DNA of 64,000 nucleotides from an uncultured Chloroflexales bacterium (GTDB lineage Bacteria > Chloroflexota > Chloroflexia > Chloroflexales > Chloroflexaceae). A program made the translations under genes and the position numbers. The stretch covers positions 62,001 to 126,000 of the forward strand of contig CALGUG010000065.1 in NCBI GenBank assembly GCA_937902315.1, given 5' to 3'. The notes below the pieces were generated by a model that was given only the letters and a program-made list of their open reading frames with translations, was not told the DNA's origin and did not search any database. This document shows positions 44,432 through 53,193 of the stretch, piece after piece. Within the stretch, counting starts at the first letter, position 1. The number at the start of each line of letters is the position of its first letter.

Positions 44432-45289
44432 TTACAGACGCCCGTTGGCTCGCAAAGTCAGCAGATTATTGAGCGTGATAACGCTGCTCCAAGCATTGGC
44501 GTTGGCGCTGCTCAAAGCGGGCCAGGTCTGCTTCCAACTGCCATCTTCGTGCTGGGTCGCCAAGAGATAGTCGAGATTGGCCTCGATGATCTGCTGATCG
44601 AAGAAGCGTCGCAGCGGGTGGTCGGGGGTGGGCGCCCAATCGAGCGGACGGAAACCATACTCGGTCGCTTCGAGCTCGAGCACTAAGCCGCTCGAGATCA
44701 AACGCTCGCCCAAACGCCCGAGCAGTTCGTCGCCGCGCGTGCGGTCGGGCGCATAACGCGCGAAGGTGATCGAGACCAGCATATCGTGAGCCGTCTCGGG
44801 TAGGCGCTGCTCGAAGTAGTTCCAGCAGAAGGCCGCTGCCCGCTCGATCCAAGCGTGCTCGAAGCCGAAGTGCCACAACAAGCCGACCAAGGCCGCCGTC
44901 GGGTTGAGCGCCGAGGGCTGCGCCGGATCGGGCTGCCACCAAGGCGCGCGCGGGTAATCGAGCGCCGAAGGCAGCACAAAGGGCACGCCGCCCTCGGGCC
45001 GGGCGATGCTGCTCAAATAGTCGCAGGCGCGCTGCAGCATCGTTCGATCTGGGCCAACCTGCTCCAAGACTTCGAAGGCCACTTGAACCGCGACCGGCTG
45101 GCTAGCGGGGCAGCGCAGATCGGGTTCGAGCGCATTGCCAAAGCCTCCATCGCTATTTTGATAGGCCGCCAAAGCCGCCAAGACCGCCTCGCGCGAGCCG
45201 CCTTTGAAGTGGTAGGCGAACAATTGGCGATCGAGCACACGGCCGTTCAGCCAGAAAAAGCCTTCTGCACGTTCTAAAACTGCACTCAT
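44432..45289 (-). CDS. Terpenoid cyclase/prenyltransferase-toroid-like protein
   Basis: A 285-residue soluble protein. It has repeated Q/N-N-x-D-G-G-F-G or Q-x-E-D-G-S-W motifs: YQNSDGGFGNALEPD near residue 45 and LATQHEDGSWKQTWP near residue 255. These are QW-like repeats of the alpha/alpha toroid found in squalene-hopene cyclases and protein prenyltransferases. It is far too short for a cyclase (600+ residues), lacks a DxDD catalytic motif, and seems to be a single toroid. Function unknown. ATG 45289 follows AAGGAGCGAGTG; six residues upstream are in frame. It is divergent from or convergent with its neighbours, so no operon. Confidence 0.65.
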   Translation of the reverse strand: MSAVLERAEGFFWLNGRVLDRQLFAYHFKGGSREAVLAALAAYQNSDGGFGNALEPDLRCPASQPVAVQVAFEVLEQVGPDRTMLQRACDYLSSIARPEGGVPFVLPSALDYPRAPWWQPDPAQPSALNPTAALVGLLWHFGFEHAWIERAAAFCWNYFEQRLPETAHDMLVSITFARYAPDRTRGDELLGRLGERLISSGLVLELEATEYGFRPLDWAPTPDHPLRRFFDQQIIEANLDYLLATQHEDGSWKQTWPALSSANANAWSSVITLNNLLTLRANGRL

Positions 45290-45396
45290 CACTCGCTCCT
45301 TCATCAATGGTGTTGCTTGCTACACTTTGATCATACTGGGAAACGAGGATAAAATCGGTCCTTGTTTTGAGGGATTTCGAGCGAGTTTAGCAGATA

Positions 45397-45428
45397 CTAG
45401 AAAAGCGAGCCGCCGAGGCGACCCGCTT
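45397..45428 (-). terminator. Terminator of the isochorismatase gene
   Basis: AAAAGCGAGCCGCC (45401-45414) pairs with GGCGACCCGCTT (45417-45428), with two mismatches or wobbles. On the minus strand the stem is followed by TTTTCTAG. Confidence 0.65.
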
Positions 45429-45453
45429 CGCAAAATCTATGCAAAGAAGCTTG

Positions 45454-46002
45454 TTACCAGGTGAGCTGGTTAGTCGATGTGAGTTGGTCGGTCGATCGAA
45501 GAGTCGCAAAACCATCACCTAAGGTCTGGTTGTGATGTTGCACGATCTGCTCGGCCGTGAGCACGCCGTTGCCCCAAGTGCTATGGGCATCGCTCACCAA
45601 GGTGACCTCATAGCCCAGGCTGAGCGCCCGCCGACAGGTGGTATCAACACAGTAATCGGTCTGCATGCCGGTTATGATCAGCTTGCGCACACCTAGATCG
45701 TTCAAGAGGGCATGCAGATTCGTGTCCCAAAACGAATCGGAGTGCTGTTTATCGACGATCGGCTCGCCCGCTTGGGGCGCGATGGCCGAATAGATCGGCC
45801 AGCCCGGCTTAGAGGGGTGCAAGGGCGAGCGCTCATCGAGCCCAGCATGGCGCACATAGATCACGGGCAGCGAACGCGAGCGCGCTTCTTGCAGCAAACG
45901 TTGAATATTTGCGACCATCTGATCAGCGTTATAGGGCGGCTCTTCCAACTGAAACATCGCCTCTTGCACATCGATGACCAGTAAGGCTGGTGTATTTGTC
46001 AT
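45454..46002 (-). CDS. Isochorismatase-family cysteine hydrolase
   Basis: A 182-residue hydrolase of the isochorismatase/nicotinamidase fold. The catalytic triad is Asp in LLVIDVQ (about residue 10), Lys in PIVDKQHSDSFWDT (about 85), and Cys in GMQTDYCVDTTCR (about 118). Its closest group is the uncharacterised isochorismatase-like hydrolases (YcaC/YrdC type). ATG 46002 is chosen because GAGAGGAA lies upstream; the frame is open to 46065 without a better site. It is divergent from the WYL regulator, which may control it. Confidence 0.88.
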   Translation of the reverse strand: MTNTPALLVIDVQEAMFQLEEPPYNADQMVANIQRLLQEARSRSLPVIYVRHAGLDERSPLHPSKPGWPIYSAIAPQAGEPIVDKQHSDSFWDTNLHALLNDLGVRKLIITGMQTDYCVDTTCRRALSLGYEVTLVSDAHSTWGNGVLTAEQIVQHHNQTLGDGFATLRSTDQLTSTNQLTW

Positions 46003-46151
46003 GTACGTTTCCTCTCGGTGGGCACTGCGTGCAGCGCGACGCAGCGCAGATCGGTGACAGAGCACTCAGATGCTCTATCTGCAGTATAGCTACTAAATAG
46101 GAAAGCTTCGACCCTCATTAACATCGAGATTTGATGCTCTAAGGGAAGGTT

Positions 46152-47099
46152 ATGTACCATCCAACAACCCGTGTTTTAACCGTGCTTGAACTGCTTCAGG
46201 CTCATAAAAAGATCAGCGGGCCAGAGCTGGCCGCTCGCCTCGAAGTCGATGTGCGCAGCATTCGGCGCTACATTCTGATGTTGCAAGATCTCGGTATTCC
46301 CATCGAGGCTGAGACGGGCCGCAATGGCGGCTACAGTTTGCGCCCGGGCTTCAAGCTGCCGCCCCTGATGCTGAATGACGAAGAGGCACTCGCGGTGAGC
46401 TTAGGGCTGTTGGCTGCCCGTCAGATCGGCCTGGCCGCGGCAGCGCCCGCCATCGAAGGGGCGCTCGCCAAGATCGAGCGTGTGCTGCCACACGCCCTGC
46501 AAAACCAGGTACGCGCCAGCTACCAACAGCTCGCTATCGCCCTCAAGCCGATCCAAAGCCAGGTTAGCAGCGAGCTGCTCAGCCAGCTGGCCCAAGCCTG
46601 CCACGCCCAACAACGGGTACGCTTCTATTACGAACCGACCCGCTCCCAAGCACTCGAACGCTCGGTCGATCTCTACGGAATCGCCTGTTACGAAGGGCAT
46701 TGGTACGCGGTCGGCTACTGCCATCTGCGCCAAGCCTTGCGCGTCTTCCGCATCGACCGCATCAGCCAGCTTCAGCTGTGCCCCGAACACTTCGAGCGCC
46801 CGCGCGATTTCGATACCATCGCTTATCTCGCCCACTCCTTCCCCAACATCCCCGACCGCTGGCAGATCGAAGTGCTCGTGCAGACGAGTATCGAGCAGAT
46901 TCGCAGCCGTCTTCCCCGCTCGCTGGTCCAGCTGGAGGAGTGCCCTGATGGGGTGATCTTACGCGCCTCGCTACCCGAACTCAAACTGATCGCTCGACTG
47001 CTTCTGCAGTTCGGCTGCCCGATCGAGATTCGCCAGCCCAACGAACTGCGCCAAGCCTTCCGCGAGCTAGCACAAGAGGCGCTGGAGATCGCAGGTTAA
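46152..47099 (+). CDS. WYL-domain transcriptional regulator (YafY type)
   Basis: A 315-residue regulator with an HTH_11/DeoR-like winged helix at residues 5-60 (ISGPELAARLEVDVRSIRRYI), then the YafY pattern GIPIEAETGRNGGYSLRPG. A WYL domain occupies about residues 150-235 (VRFYYEP, YGIACYEGHWYAVGYC, RVFRIDRISQL), and a WCX-type C-terminal domain ends the protein. WYL domains bind nucleic acids or small ligands. AAGGGAAGG precedes the ATG. It is transcribed away from the isochorismatase gene over a 150-bp shared region, a usual layout for local regulation. Target inferred, not proven. Confidence 0.9.
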   Translation: MYHPTTRVLTVLELLQAHKKISGPELAARLEVDVRSIRRYILMLQDLGIPIEAETGRNGGYSLRPGFKLPPLMLNDEEALAVSLGLLAARQIGLAAAAPAIEGALAKIERVLPHALQNQVRASYQQLAIALKPIQSQVSSELLSQLAQACHAQQRVRFYYEPTRSQALERSVDLYGIACYEGHWYAVGYCHLRQALRVFRIDRISQLQLCPEHFERPRDFDTIAYLAHSFPNIPDRWQIEVLVQTSIEQIRSRLPRSLVQLEECPDGVILRASLPELKLIARLLLQFGCPIEIRQPNELRQAFRELAQEALEIAG

Positions 47100-47147
47100 G
47101 CCCACGATTCAGCGCCTCTGGAGCTAAGCAAATCCTAAGGTTTTAGG

Positions 47148-47387
47148 CTAATCAAGCTGATCTAGCTCGATCGAAGAAGATGGTGTCTGTTCCTCGTAGC
47201 CAAGCAATACTTGGAGATGGCCAGCGTGAAAAATACATTGGCCAACCGTAATCGAGATCGGCACAACAGAACCCGCTTGATGTTCCAGATCATAACGTGC
47301 TCGGCTGAGTGCATCCCAAAGATGTTCACACTGTTCCGTCTGTACAGCGGCCTGCTCTTGGATCCGATAAGTATAAACAGTGTTCAT
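47148..47387 (-). CDS. Small hypothetical protein (79 residues)
   Basis: A soluble, acidic 79-residue protein beginning MNTVYTYRIQEQAAVQ and ending SIELDQLD. No family is recognised. The Shine-Dalgarno is GTGAGG about 9 bases before ATG 47387, and a longer in-frame version (85 residues) starts at 47405. Composition and a proper ribosome site suggest a real gene, though it is short and isolated. Confidence 0.55.
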   Translation of the reverse strand: MNTVYTYRIQEQAAVQTEQCEHLWDALSRARYDLEHQAGSVVPISITVGQCIFHAGHLQVLLGYEEQTPSSSIELDQLD

Positions 47388-47849
47388 AGTTTTGAACCTC
47401 ACCATACCCCATCAAGGTGGGGTGGAACGCAACATACACCATATCCCTATGATACGACCGCCTTATAACCTGTCCATCACGAGAGCCTATAGAACAACTA
47501 TACCAAATTCTAACTAGTTTTGTCATAGAGCATTTCGATGCTCTACAAGCCAAATAAGCCATTATTTTTCAATAAGCGACATAGCTCGCCCGAACACAAG
47601 CACTCATTAGTACCATTTTGGGCTAGGAATAGATTGAAAAATTTTACAAATTACCAATATGTTACTTCTAATTACACGCTAGGTATCAAGAATATGCTAT
47701 AGTACGTATACAAGAAGCGTTTGCTCTTCTCATCTAGGTAATGATGTGCTCCCTTTTTGTCTCTTGGTTGGAAAAATATTTGTTCCAACGTTTATATCAG
47801 CAAACCAAAGAGTAGTATGCCAAGATTCACAGCCTAAAAGGAAGAGACC
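47388..47849. other. Intergenic region upstream of the L,D-transpeptidase gene
   Basis: About 460 bases, AT-rich from 47500 on. It has a small CCATACCCCATC/GGTGGGG inverted repeat near 47405-47425 and a TATAGT box at about 47698 that could be the -10 of the downstream gene, with a weak GGAAGAG site just before its ATG. A stretch 'TTTCGATGCTCTA' near 47522-47536 resembles 'GATGCTCTA' next to the isochorismatase/WYL promoters. No other feature seen. Confidence 0.4.
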
Positions 47850-49076
47850 ATGTCCGCGCTGCATCTTCGAATTTTCGCCATTGCCTTCGCCCTCATCTTA
47901 GGCATTAGCTTGCTAGCTCCGTGGTCGCAATTGGCTTCAGCGCGTCCCGCCGTCGCAGACTTCGAGCCATCGATGAGCGCAGAAGCCGCCGCCGCGCGCG
48001 TGCAGGCCGCCCAAGAGGCTTCGCGCGCACTCCAACAGACCAGTCCCTTCTCCTCGACCACGGCAAGCAACTTGCCCCTCGTCCAAACCGTCTACTTCCC
48101 TCAAACTGGGCATCATGTCAGCAATCGCTCAGGTTTTCTTGACTTTTGGCGCAGCAATGGACAATTGATGCTTGGCTATCCCCTCAGCGAAGAGATCGAT
48201 GAAAACGGTCGAATCGTGCAGTATTTCGAACGAGCTCGGCTCGAATACCATCCCGAACTGGTCGGCACGCCCTTCCAAGTTCAGCTGGGCTTGGTGGGCA
48301 CTGAAGCAACAGCCGGTCGCGTTTTTGAAGCAGCCGAGCCCATGCCCAATGCGCGCTACTTCCCAGAAACAGGGCATAATCTCTATGGTAAATTCTTGCT
48401 CTATTGGGAAAAGCGTGGCGGCCTGGCCCGTTTCGGCCTGCCGATCAGCGAAGAGTTTGACGAAGTAAGCCCCATGGATGGTCAGGTGCGACGCACCCAA
48501 TATTTCGAACGCGCCCGCTTCGAATACCATCCCGAAGATATGGGCAGCTTCTACCGTCAACAAGAGGCCTACAACGGAATTATGCTGGCTACCCTCAACG
48601 AGATCGAGCTAGGCGATCTGGGGCGCCAAGTGATGCAGCAGCGCAACATTCTGAGCCAGCCTGTTCCTCGGCTGGCCGATGTGCCGGACTGGTCGCCCGA
48701 ACTGTGGCCGCGCCGAATCGAGGTCAATCTCTCGAAACAGTGGCTCTACGCCTATGAGGGCGATCTACTAGTCTATACCGCACCCGTCGCCACGGGGCGC
48801 GACGGCTTCAACACACCCGTCGGTAACTTCGCGGTCTATGACAAGCTGCGCGTTCAAACCATGACGGGCTCGGCCGGTGACGAATCGTGGTATGTACCCG
48901 ATGTGCCGTGGGTTATGTATATTTATGGCGGTGTAGCCTTGCACGGCACTTATTGGCACAATATGTTCGGCAGTGGCTATCGGCTCTCGCACGGCTGTAT
49001 TAATCTCAATATGGACGATGCACAGTGGCTCTATCAATGGGCTTCGATCGGTACTCCGGTTAGCGTAACCTACTAA
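47850..49076 (+). CDS. Exported L,D-transpeptidase (YkuD) with two FPxTGH repeats
   Basis: A 408-residue secreted protein. The signal peptide is residues 1-32 (ends LASARPA). Two similar blocks, FPQTGHHVSNRSGFLDFWR (about 91) and FPETGHNLYGKFLLYWEKR (about 170), each followed by a GYPLSEE/FGLPISEE stretch and YFERARxEYHPE, are the kind of wall-binding repeat often seen in Chloroflexota exported proteins. The C-terminal YkuD domain has HGTYWHN and SHGCINLNMDDA, with catalytic His and Cys. It crosslinks or modifies peptidoglycan, or attaches proteins to it. A strong terminator follows. Monocistronic. Confidence 0.92.
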   Translation: MSALHLRIFAIAFALILGISLLAPWSQLASARPAVADFEPSMSAEAAAARVQAAQEASRALQQTSPFSSTTASNLPLVQTVYFPQTGHHVSNRSGFLDFWRSNGQLMLGYPLSEEIDENGRIVQYFERARLEYHPELVGTPFQVQLGLVGTEATAGRVFEAAEPMPNARYFPETGHNLYGKFLLYWEKRGGLARFGLPISEEFDEVSPMDGQVRRTQYFERARFEYHPEDMGSFYRQQEAYNGIMLATLNEIELGDLGRQVMQQRNILSQPVPRLADVPDWSPELWPRRIEVNLSKQWLYAYEGDLLVYTAPVATGRDGFNTPVGNFAVYDKLRVQTMTGSAGDESWYVPDVPWVMYIYGGVALHGTYWHNMFGSGYRLSHGCINLNMDDAQWLYQWASIGTPVSVTY

Positions 49077-49107
49077 GCTACGCATAACCCAAGAAAGAAT
49101 GTGTTCC

Positions 49108-49143
49108 AACGGCTGGAAAGTGAAGTTCCAGCCGTTATTTTTT
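49108..49143 (+). terminator. Terminator of the L,D-transpeptidase gene
   Basis: AACGGCTGGAA (49108-49118) and TTCCAGCCGTT (49126-49136) form an 11-bp stem followed by ATTTTTT. Confidence 0.9.
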
Positions 49144-49715
49144 ATCTTCCTAGAGATCGATCTCTGCGGCTTGACTCATCTAGTACACTTTTTGCTTGTG
49201 CAGCGCTCCACTTAAATGTCTTAGAGCAAGATTGAAAGCTTTTATACACCCTTGAACGCAACAAAGCTCTCTTTCATTCAATATAACGCTCCTGGGGAAT
49301 ATACGAATGACTTTTTAAGATTTTCTCAACAAATACAAAAGTATAAATTTATTTCACCTTTTAAGACCTTTCTTATGTACAATAGTTATAAATACAAGAT
49401 TACTAGGGCTTCTAGCAGGTAGGGGCTGATTAGTCCAGATATAATATATTATCGCCATTGAAAGGCCAGGTTGTAATCACTCATTCTCTATCACATGCTA
49501 AAACATGTAGTTCCAGACTTATCTAACATTGAGTCAAAAATCACAAGTATCTCCATAAATTAGAGTCATAACAAATATATTTTATTCCGACGCTTGTCAA
49601 AACGTGTAGATGCGATATAATGGGATAGCAACATAATAAAATTGATATATCTTCCCTTTACTTTGCAAAAATGTATTCGAGTTAATTCTACCTAGTTTGC
49701 ATTTATATTACTTCT
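49144..49715. other. AT-rich 570-bp gap upstream of the second histidine kinase
   Basis: Strikingly AT-rich compared with flanking genes. It carries no family A repeat and no hairpin that I can defend. Many -10-like boxes are present by chance in such sequence, so the kinase promoter cannot be placed. Confidence 0.5.
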
Positions 49716-51074
49716 ATGCCAAAATCTTTTCAACTTTCTTCATTTGAGGCGATATTCAATTGTATCAAAGCCACAATGAAACCTCATCTCAACCTCGCTG
49801 AAGGGGAGGGGTCACTTTTTATTTATTTAGCGGTCAATTTACACCAGATCTTTGAGCTTTATAAGATCGTACCCTTTACCTGCTTAGGCTTACAGAATAT
49901 TGAGCAATATTTCAAGCTCTCTGAACAGGTTAATAACGGTCAGAAGTACATACCCCTTTGGATTATCAATAGTCAAACTTCAGAATATAGTGTTGACCCC
50001 AACATTCGAGAGTTCATCTTTCCAAACTCCAGCCAGACATTGCAAGGCTGTTTTATACTGGCTTGGAGCCCTCAAGGGTCTGCCATCATCTGTGTTCAAA
50101 AAACAGAAAAGTATCAATCTGATGAGGCAAATGACAACGAAACGCTGTTCGACTTCTGTTGGAGTTTCGATCAGCGTTTAATTGAGCTTATCATCGATAA
50201 TTTCGCCAATATTATTAACCTTCAAAACCCAGAGCTGGCCGAAGAATTCCGAATGAATCGTGCGTTTGTAGAAAATGCGCGTATCTATTCAGATCAACAA
50301 GAGAAGCTGCAAGATGAACTGCAACAATTAGAGAATCAACTTGAAGAGATCTTCACAAGCGTAGATTATCCAGTTCCAATAACTGAGATTGCGCCTCTTA
50401 TGGCAACAAAAATGCTGACGCACGATCTACGGTCGCAAATTCAAAACCTTGTGATGGCGCTCGATATGATCGCAACGGATCATTTCGATCAACAGCAAAA
50501 GGCTTCGTTTCTCAGCGCTGCCCGACAGAGTGCAAACCAGCTATTAGAACTAGTGCATGAACTCTATAATGTTACAAGCCATCAAGAAGAGAGTTTTCCC
50601 GTCATTTGGGAAGAATTGGTACTTCAAGATGTTGCACAGAGCTTGATTAACACCTTATTGCCCACCCAGTCGTATTCAGACATCTCAATTGTGTCAACCC
50701 TGCCCAAAACATTGCCAACCATTTGGGGAGATAAGCATTTAATTATGCGTATCTTCCAAAATATAATCTTTAATGCGGTTCGCTTTACCCCGCCCCAAGG
50801 TATGATTACGATCGGGCTCGTACACCCGCTTTACCCACAGCAAATCGCGATCTCGATCACCAATAGCGGTTCGCAGATCAGCGACGCGGCCATCGAGCAG
50901 ATCGAAGAGCGCATCAGAGATCCACAATCGATGATCAGAGCGCGCTCTGGCATCGGCCTAGTCTTTTGTAAACAAGCCATGCAAGCGATGCAGGGTCATT
51001 TCAAGATCGAACCGTTCGGCTCAAACGGCACGCGTGTAACGCTCAGCTTCCGCACTGTCAAACCCGAAGCCTAG
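49716..51074 (+). CDS. Cytosolic sensor histidine kinase
   Basis: A 452-residue kinase without membrane helices. The N-terminal 200 residues look like a sensory domain of unsure type (a DICT-like pattern with FTCLGLQNIEQYFKLSEQ is possible). A coiled coil lies at about 195-225 (QEKLQDELQQLENQLEEI). The dimerisation domain has the phosphoacceptor His in MLTHDLRSQIQNL (about 243), then HATPase with N box FQNIIFNAVRFTP, G1-like region, and G2 SGIGLVFCKQAM. The first G box is weak. Codon use is more AT-rich than neighbours in the first two thirds, suggesting partial foreign origin or relaxed selection. The response regulator gene begins 71 bases downstream and is the likely partner. Confidence 0.85.
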   Translation: MPKSFQLSSFEAIFNCIKATMKPHLNLAEGEGSLFIYLAVNLHQIFELYKIVPFTCLGLQNIEQYFKLSEQVNNGQKYIPLWIINSQTSEYSVDPNIREFIFPNSSQTLQGCFILAWSPQGSAIICVQKTEKYQSDEANDNETLFDFCWSFDQRLIELIIDNFANIINLQNPELAEEFRMNRAFVENARIYSDQQEKLQDELQQLENQLEEIFTSVDYPVPITEIAPLMATKMLTHDLRSQIQNLVMALDMIATDHFDQQQKASFLSAARQSANQLLELVHELYNVTSHQEESFPVIWEELVLQDVAQSLINTLLPTQSYSDISIVSTLPKTLPTIWGDKHLIMRIFQNIIFNAVRFTPPQGMITIGLVHPLYPQQIAISITNSGSQISDAAIEQIEERIRDPQSMIRARSGIGLVFCKQAMQAMQGHFKIEPFGSNGTRVTLSFRTVKPEA

Positions 51075-51145
51075 TTGCACTCTCATCAAAACGATGATTT
51101 TCCGGTATACTTAGTCGAAGAGCGTGTTTGAGACTGGTGAGAGTA

Positions 51146-52240
51146 ATGGCCAAAGTGCGGATTGTTTTAGCTGATGATCATGCCGTTGTGCGAGCGGGCA
51201 TTGCCAATGCTTTACGATGCTTAACCGACCTTGAGATCGTCGCCGAGTTAGGTGATGGCCAACATATCCTCGCCACGCTCGAGCAGCACCAACCCGATAT
51301 GCTTGTCACCGATGTGACAATGCCCAATTTCGAGCCGATCAGCGCGATCACAACCATCCGAGAGCGCTTTCCCGAATTGAAGATTTTGGTGATCAGCGCC
51401 TATGACGACGACGCCTACGTGCAAGGCTTGTTGGGCGCTGGCGTGAATGGCTATCACCTCAAAGACCAACCGCTAGGCGATCTGCGCTTAGCGGTTCAGC
51501 GCATTTTAGAGGGCAATCGCTGGATCTGCAGCCCCTTGATCGAGAAGCTATTGCGGGTCAACCAGAGCTCGCCCGCCCTCAGCCCGCAGGTCGCCTTGAC
51601 GGAGCGCCAGTACGAGCTGCTTGCTTGCCTGCAGCAAGGGCTCGATAACCAAGCGATCGCCCGTCGTATGGGGCTCAGCATCAAAACGATCGAAAACCAC
51701 TTAACGCGGCTCTATAGACAGCTCCATGTGCAAAGCCGGCTTGAAGCGGTCAACTATCTGAGCCGCCACCCGGAGCTGCTAAATGCGCTGAGCATCAGAC
51801 AGAGCAGCCGTCTGCAGAGCAGTGGTGCACAGGCCCAACAGAGCGTTCTGATCGTCGATGACAATGCGCGCTATCGCACCCAGATGCGCCGCATGGTGGG
51901 GCGCAGTTTTCCGCAAGCCCAGATCTTCGAAGCCGAGCAAACTCGGCCTGCGCTGCAGATCGTCGATGAGGTGCAGCCGCGCATCGCATTCGTCGATGTG
52001 GTGTTAGGCGATGAAAACGGCATCGAATGCGTGCGTCAGATCAAAACGCGCTCGCCCCAGACCAAAATCGTGCTGATCAGCGCCTACCCCGACCGCGAGT
52101 TCCACCGGCTCGGCCTTGAGGCGGGGGCGATCGCCTTTTTGGATAAAAAAGACCTCGATGCGGCCGCCCTGCGCGAGGTGATCGACGACCTCTTCGGCGA
52201 TTCAAGCCATAACACACAGAGCAGCAACCCCCTGTACTAA
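51146..52240 (+). CDS. Response regulator with REC - LuxR HTH - REC layout
   Basis: A 364-residue protein. REC1 (about 3-118) has DDHAVVR, phosphoacceptor Asp in DMLVTDVTMP and the Lys in YHLKDQP. A NarL-type LuxR helix-turn-helix (about 152-205) has LTERQYELLACLQQGLDN and SIKTIENHLTRLYRQL. REC2 (about 235-350) has VLIVDDNARYR, Asp in IAFVDVVLGDENG and FLDKKD. A second receiver after the DNA-binding domain is unusual. ATG 51146 is used because GGTGAGAG lies 4-5 bases before it; a TTG at 51128 would add six residues. The adjacent kinase is the likely phosphodonor. Confidence 0.9.
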   Translation: MAKVRIVLADDHAVVRAGIANALRCLTDLEIVAELGDGQHILATLEQHQPDMLVTDVTMPNFEPISAITTIRERFPELKILVISAYDDDAYVQGLLGAGVNGYHLKDQPLGDLRLAVQRILEGNRWICSPLIEKLLRVNQSSPALSPQVALTERQYELLACLQQGLDNQAIARRMGLSIKTIENHLTRLYRQLHVQSRLEAVNYLSRHPELLNALSIRQSSRLQSSGAQAQQSVLIVDDNARYRTQMRRMVGRSFPQAQIFEAEQTRPALQIVDEVQPRIAFVDVVLGDENGIECVRQIKTRSPQTKIVLISAYPDREFHRLGLEAGAIAFLDKKDLDAAALREVIDDLFGDSSHNTQSSNPLY

Positions 52241-52307
52241 ACGCAAACCCCCTATTGCCCCTCGATCAATAGCAAATCCGCTTGCTCACTTCAGGCGATA
52301 GATTTCG

Positions 52308-52860
52308 TTGGCGGAGAGGGCTCAACCTCCCATGCAGCTTCTAGCGCGTCCGCCTTCGGCTATCAGATGGGAGCTCCTGCCCTCATCCCCGGCCCTTCTC
52401 CCGCAATGCTGTACATTAGCCACAAATCGACATACGGTCAGCGTTATCTGCCCTCACCCCCCGGCCCCTTATCCCGCACTGCGGGCGAGGGGCTGAATGG
52501 TGATGTTGTATGCGATTTCGCTACGCGAAATCGCAAAGAATAATCTCGCGATGGTATGCGAACGATCGCCTTTTGCTGCCGACAGGACTTTTGGGTAATG
52601 CATAGCTCCCGCAATGCGGGAGAAGGGAGCTTGGCTGTGCCACAGCAAAACGCCGCTCCCTGAGCCTGTCGAAGAGTACGGCAAAGTTTTGCAGGTTTAC
52701 AAACTGCGACTGCTGAAACGATACAGGCTGCTTGCTGCGCGCAGCAAGCAGATCGCAGCAAAGCTGCGATGGCTAAAGACCGAATGTTTGGAAAGGATGT
52801 TGATAGCCGGAGGCGGACGCGGTGAGGGCCGCATGGGAGCTAGACGCCTCTCCGCCAAAA
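52308..52860. mobile_element. Family A repeat, two-ended copy (553 bp)
   Basis: The left end is TTGGCGGAGAGGGCTCAACC, with CGCGTCCGCCTTCGGCTATC; the right end has core GATAGCCGGAGGCGGACGCG and the terminal CCTCTCCGCCAAAA. Outside the left end (52270-52300), AGCAAATCCGCTTGCTCACTT matches the inverse of the flank after the 57372 copy, extending the inverted repeat by about 40 bp. A TGCGATTTCGC/GCGAAATCGCA hairpin (52511-52535) and REP-like CCCGCA/TGCGGG hairpins lie inside. No protein is plausible. Confidence 0.85.
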
Positions 52861-52993
52861 GAGTAAAGGTAGCGAGCAGAGACAGCATAAGGGGAAATCC
52901 CCTAATTGCCCCATGGGTTATCCACTAGGTATTTGAGGGATGCAAGGGTAGAGGATGCCGGGCTTGGAAGTCTATACTAGCCTCAATCCAAAT

Positions 52994-53116
52994 CGGTATT
53001 CCCTAAATAGTTAGTGAACAGGTCCAGGGCGAGCACTAGGCTGCCTCTTAGGCAGTCGCAGCATGCATGACGCTTCCGCTTGCCGAAAAATGATAGGCAC
53101 TGACTGGGGAATACCG
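52994..53116 (+). ncRNA. Candidate structured 5'-UTR RNA upstream of the sugar-binding protein gene
   Basis: CGGTATTCCC (52994-53003) pairs exactly with GGGAATACCG (53107-53116). Inside, AGTTAGTG (53009-53016) pairs with CACTGACT (53098-53105), with one G-U, and CTGCCT/AGGCAG (53041-53055) forms a hairpin. Together they give a closed, about 120-base multi-stem structure ending 77 bases before the binding protein start. This is the size and place of a riboswitch or transcript-processing element. No known class was recognised by eye. Transcription of this segment is assumed. Confidence 0.4.
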
Positions 53117-53193
53117 CACACTCGCCACATCGACGTTGGTTGTACACGGCTCGTCGTACACAGAATCTCTCAGTTGAGAATAGGAGAACAAAG

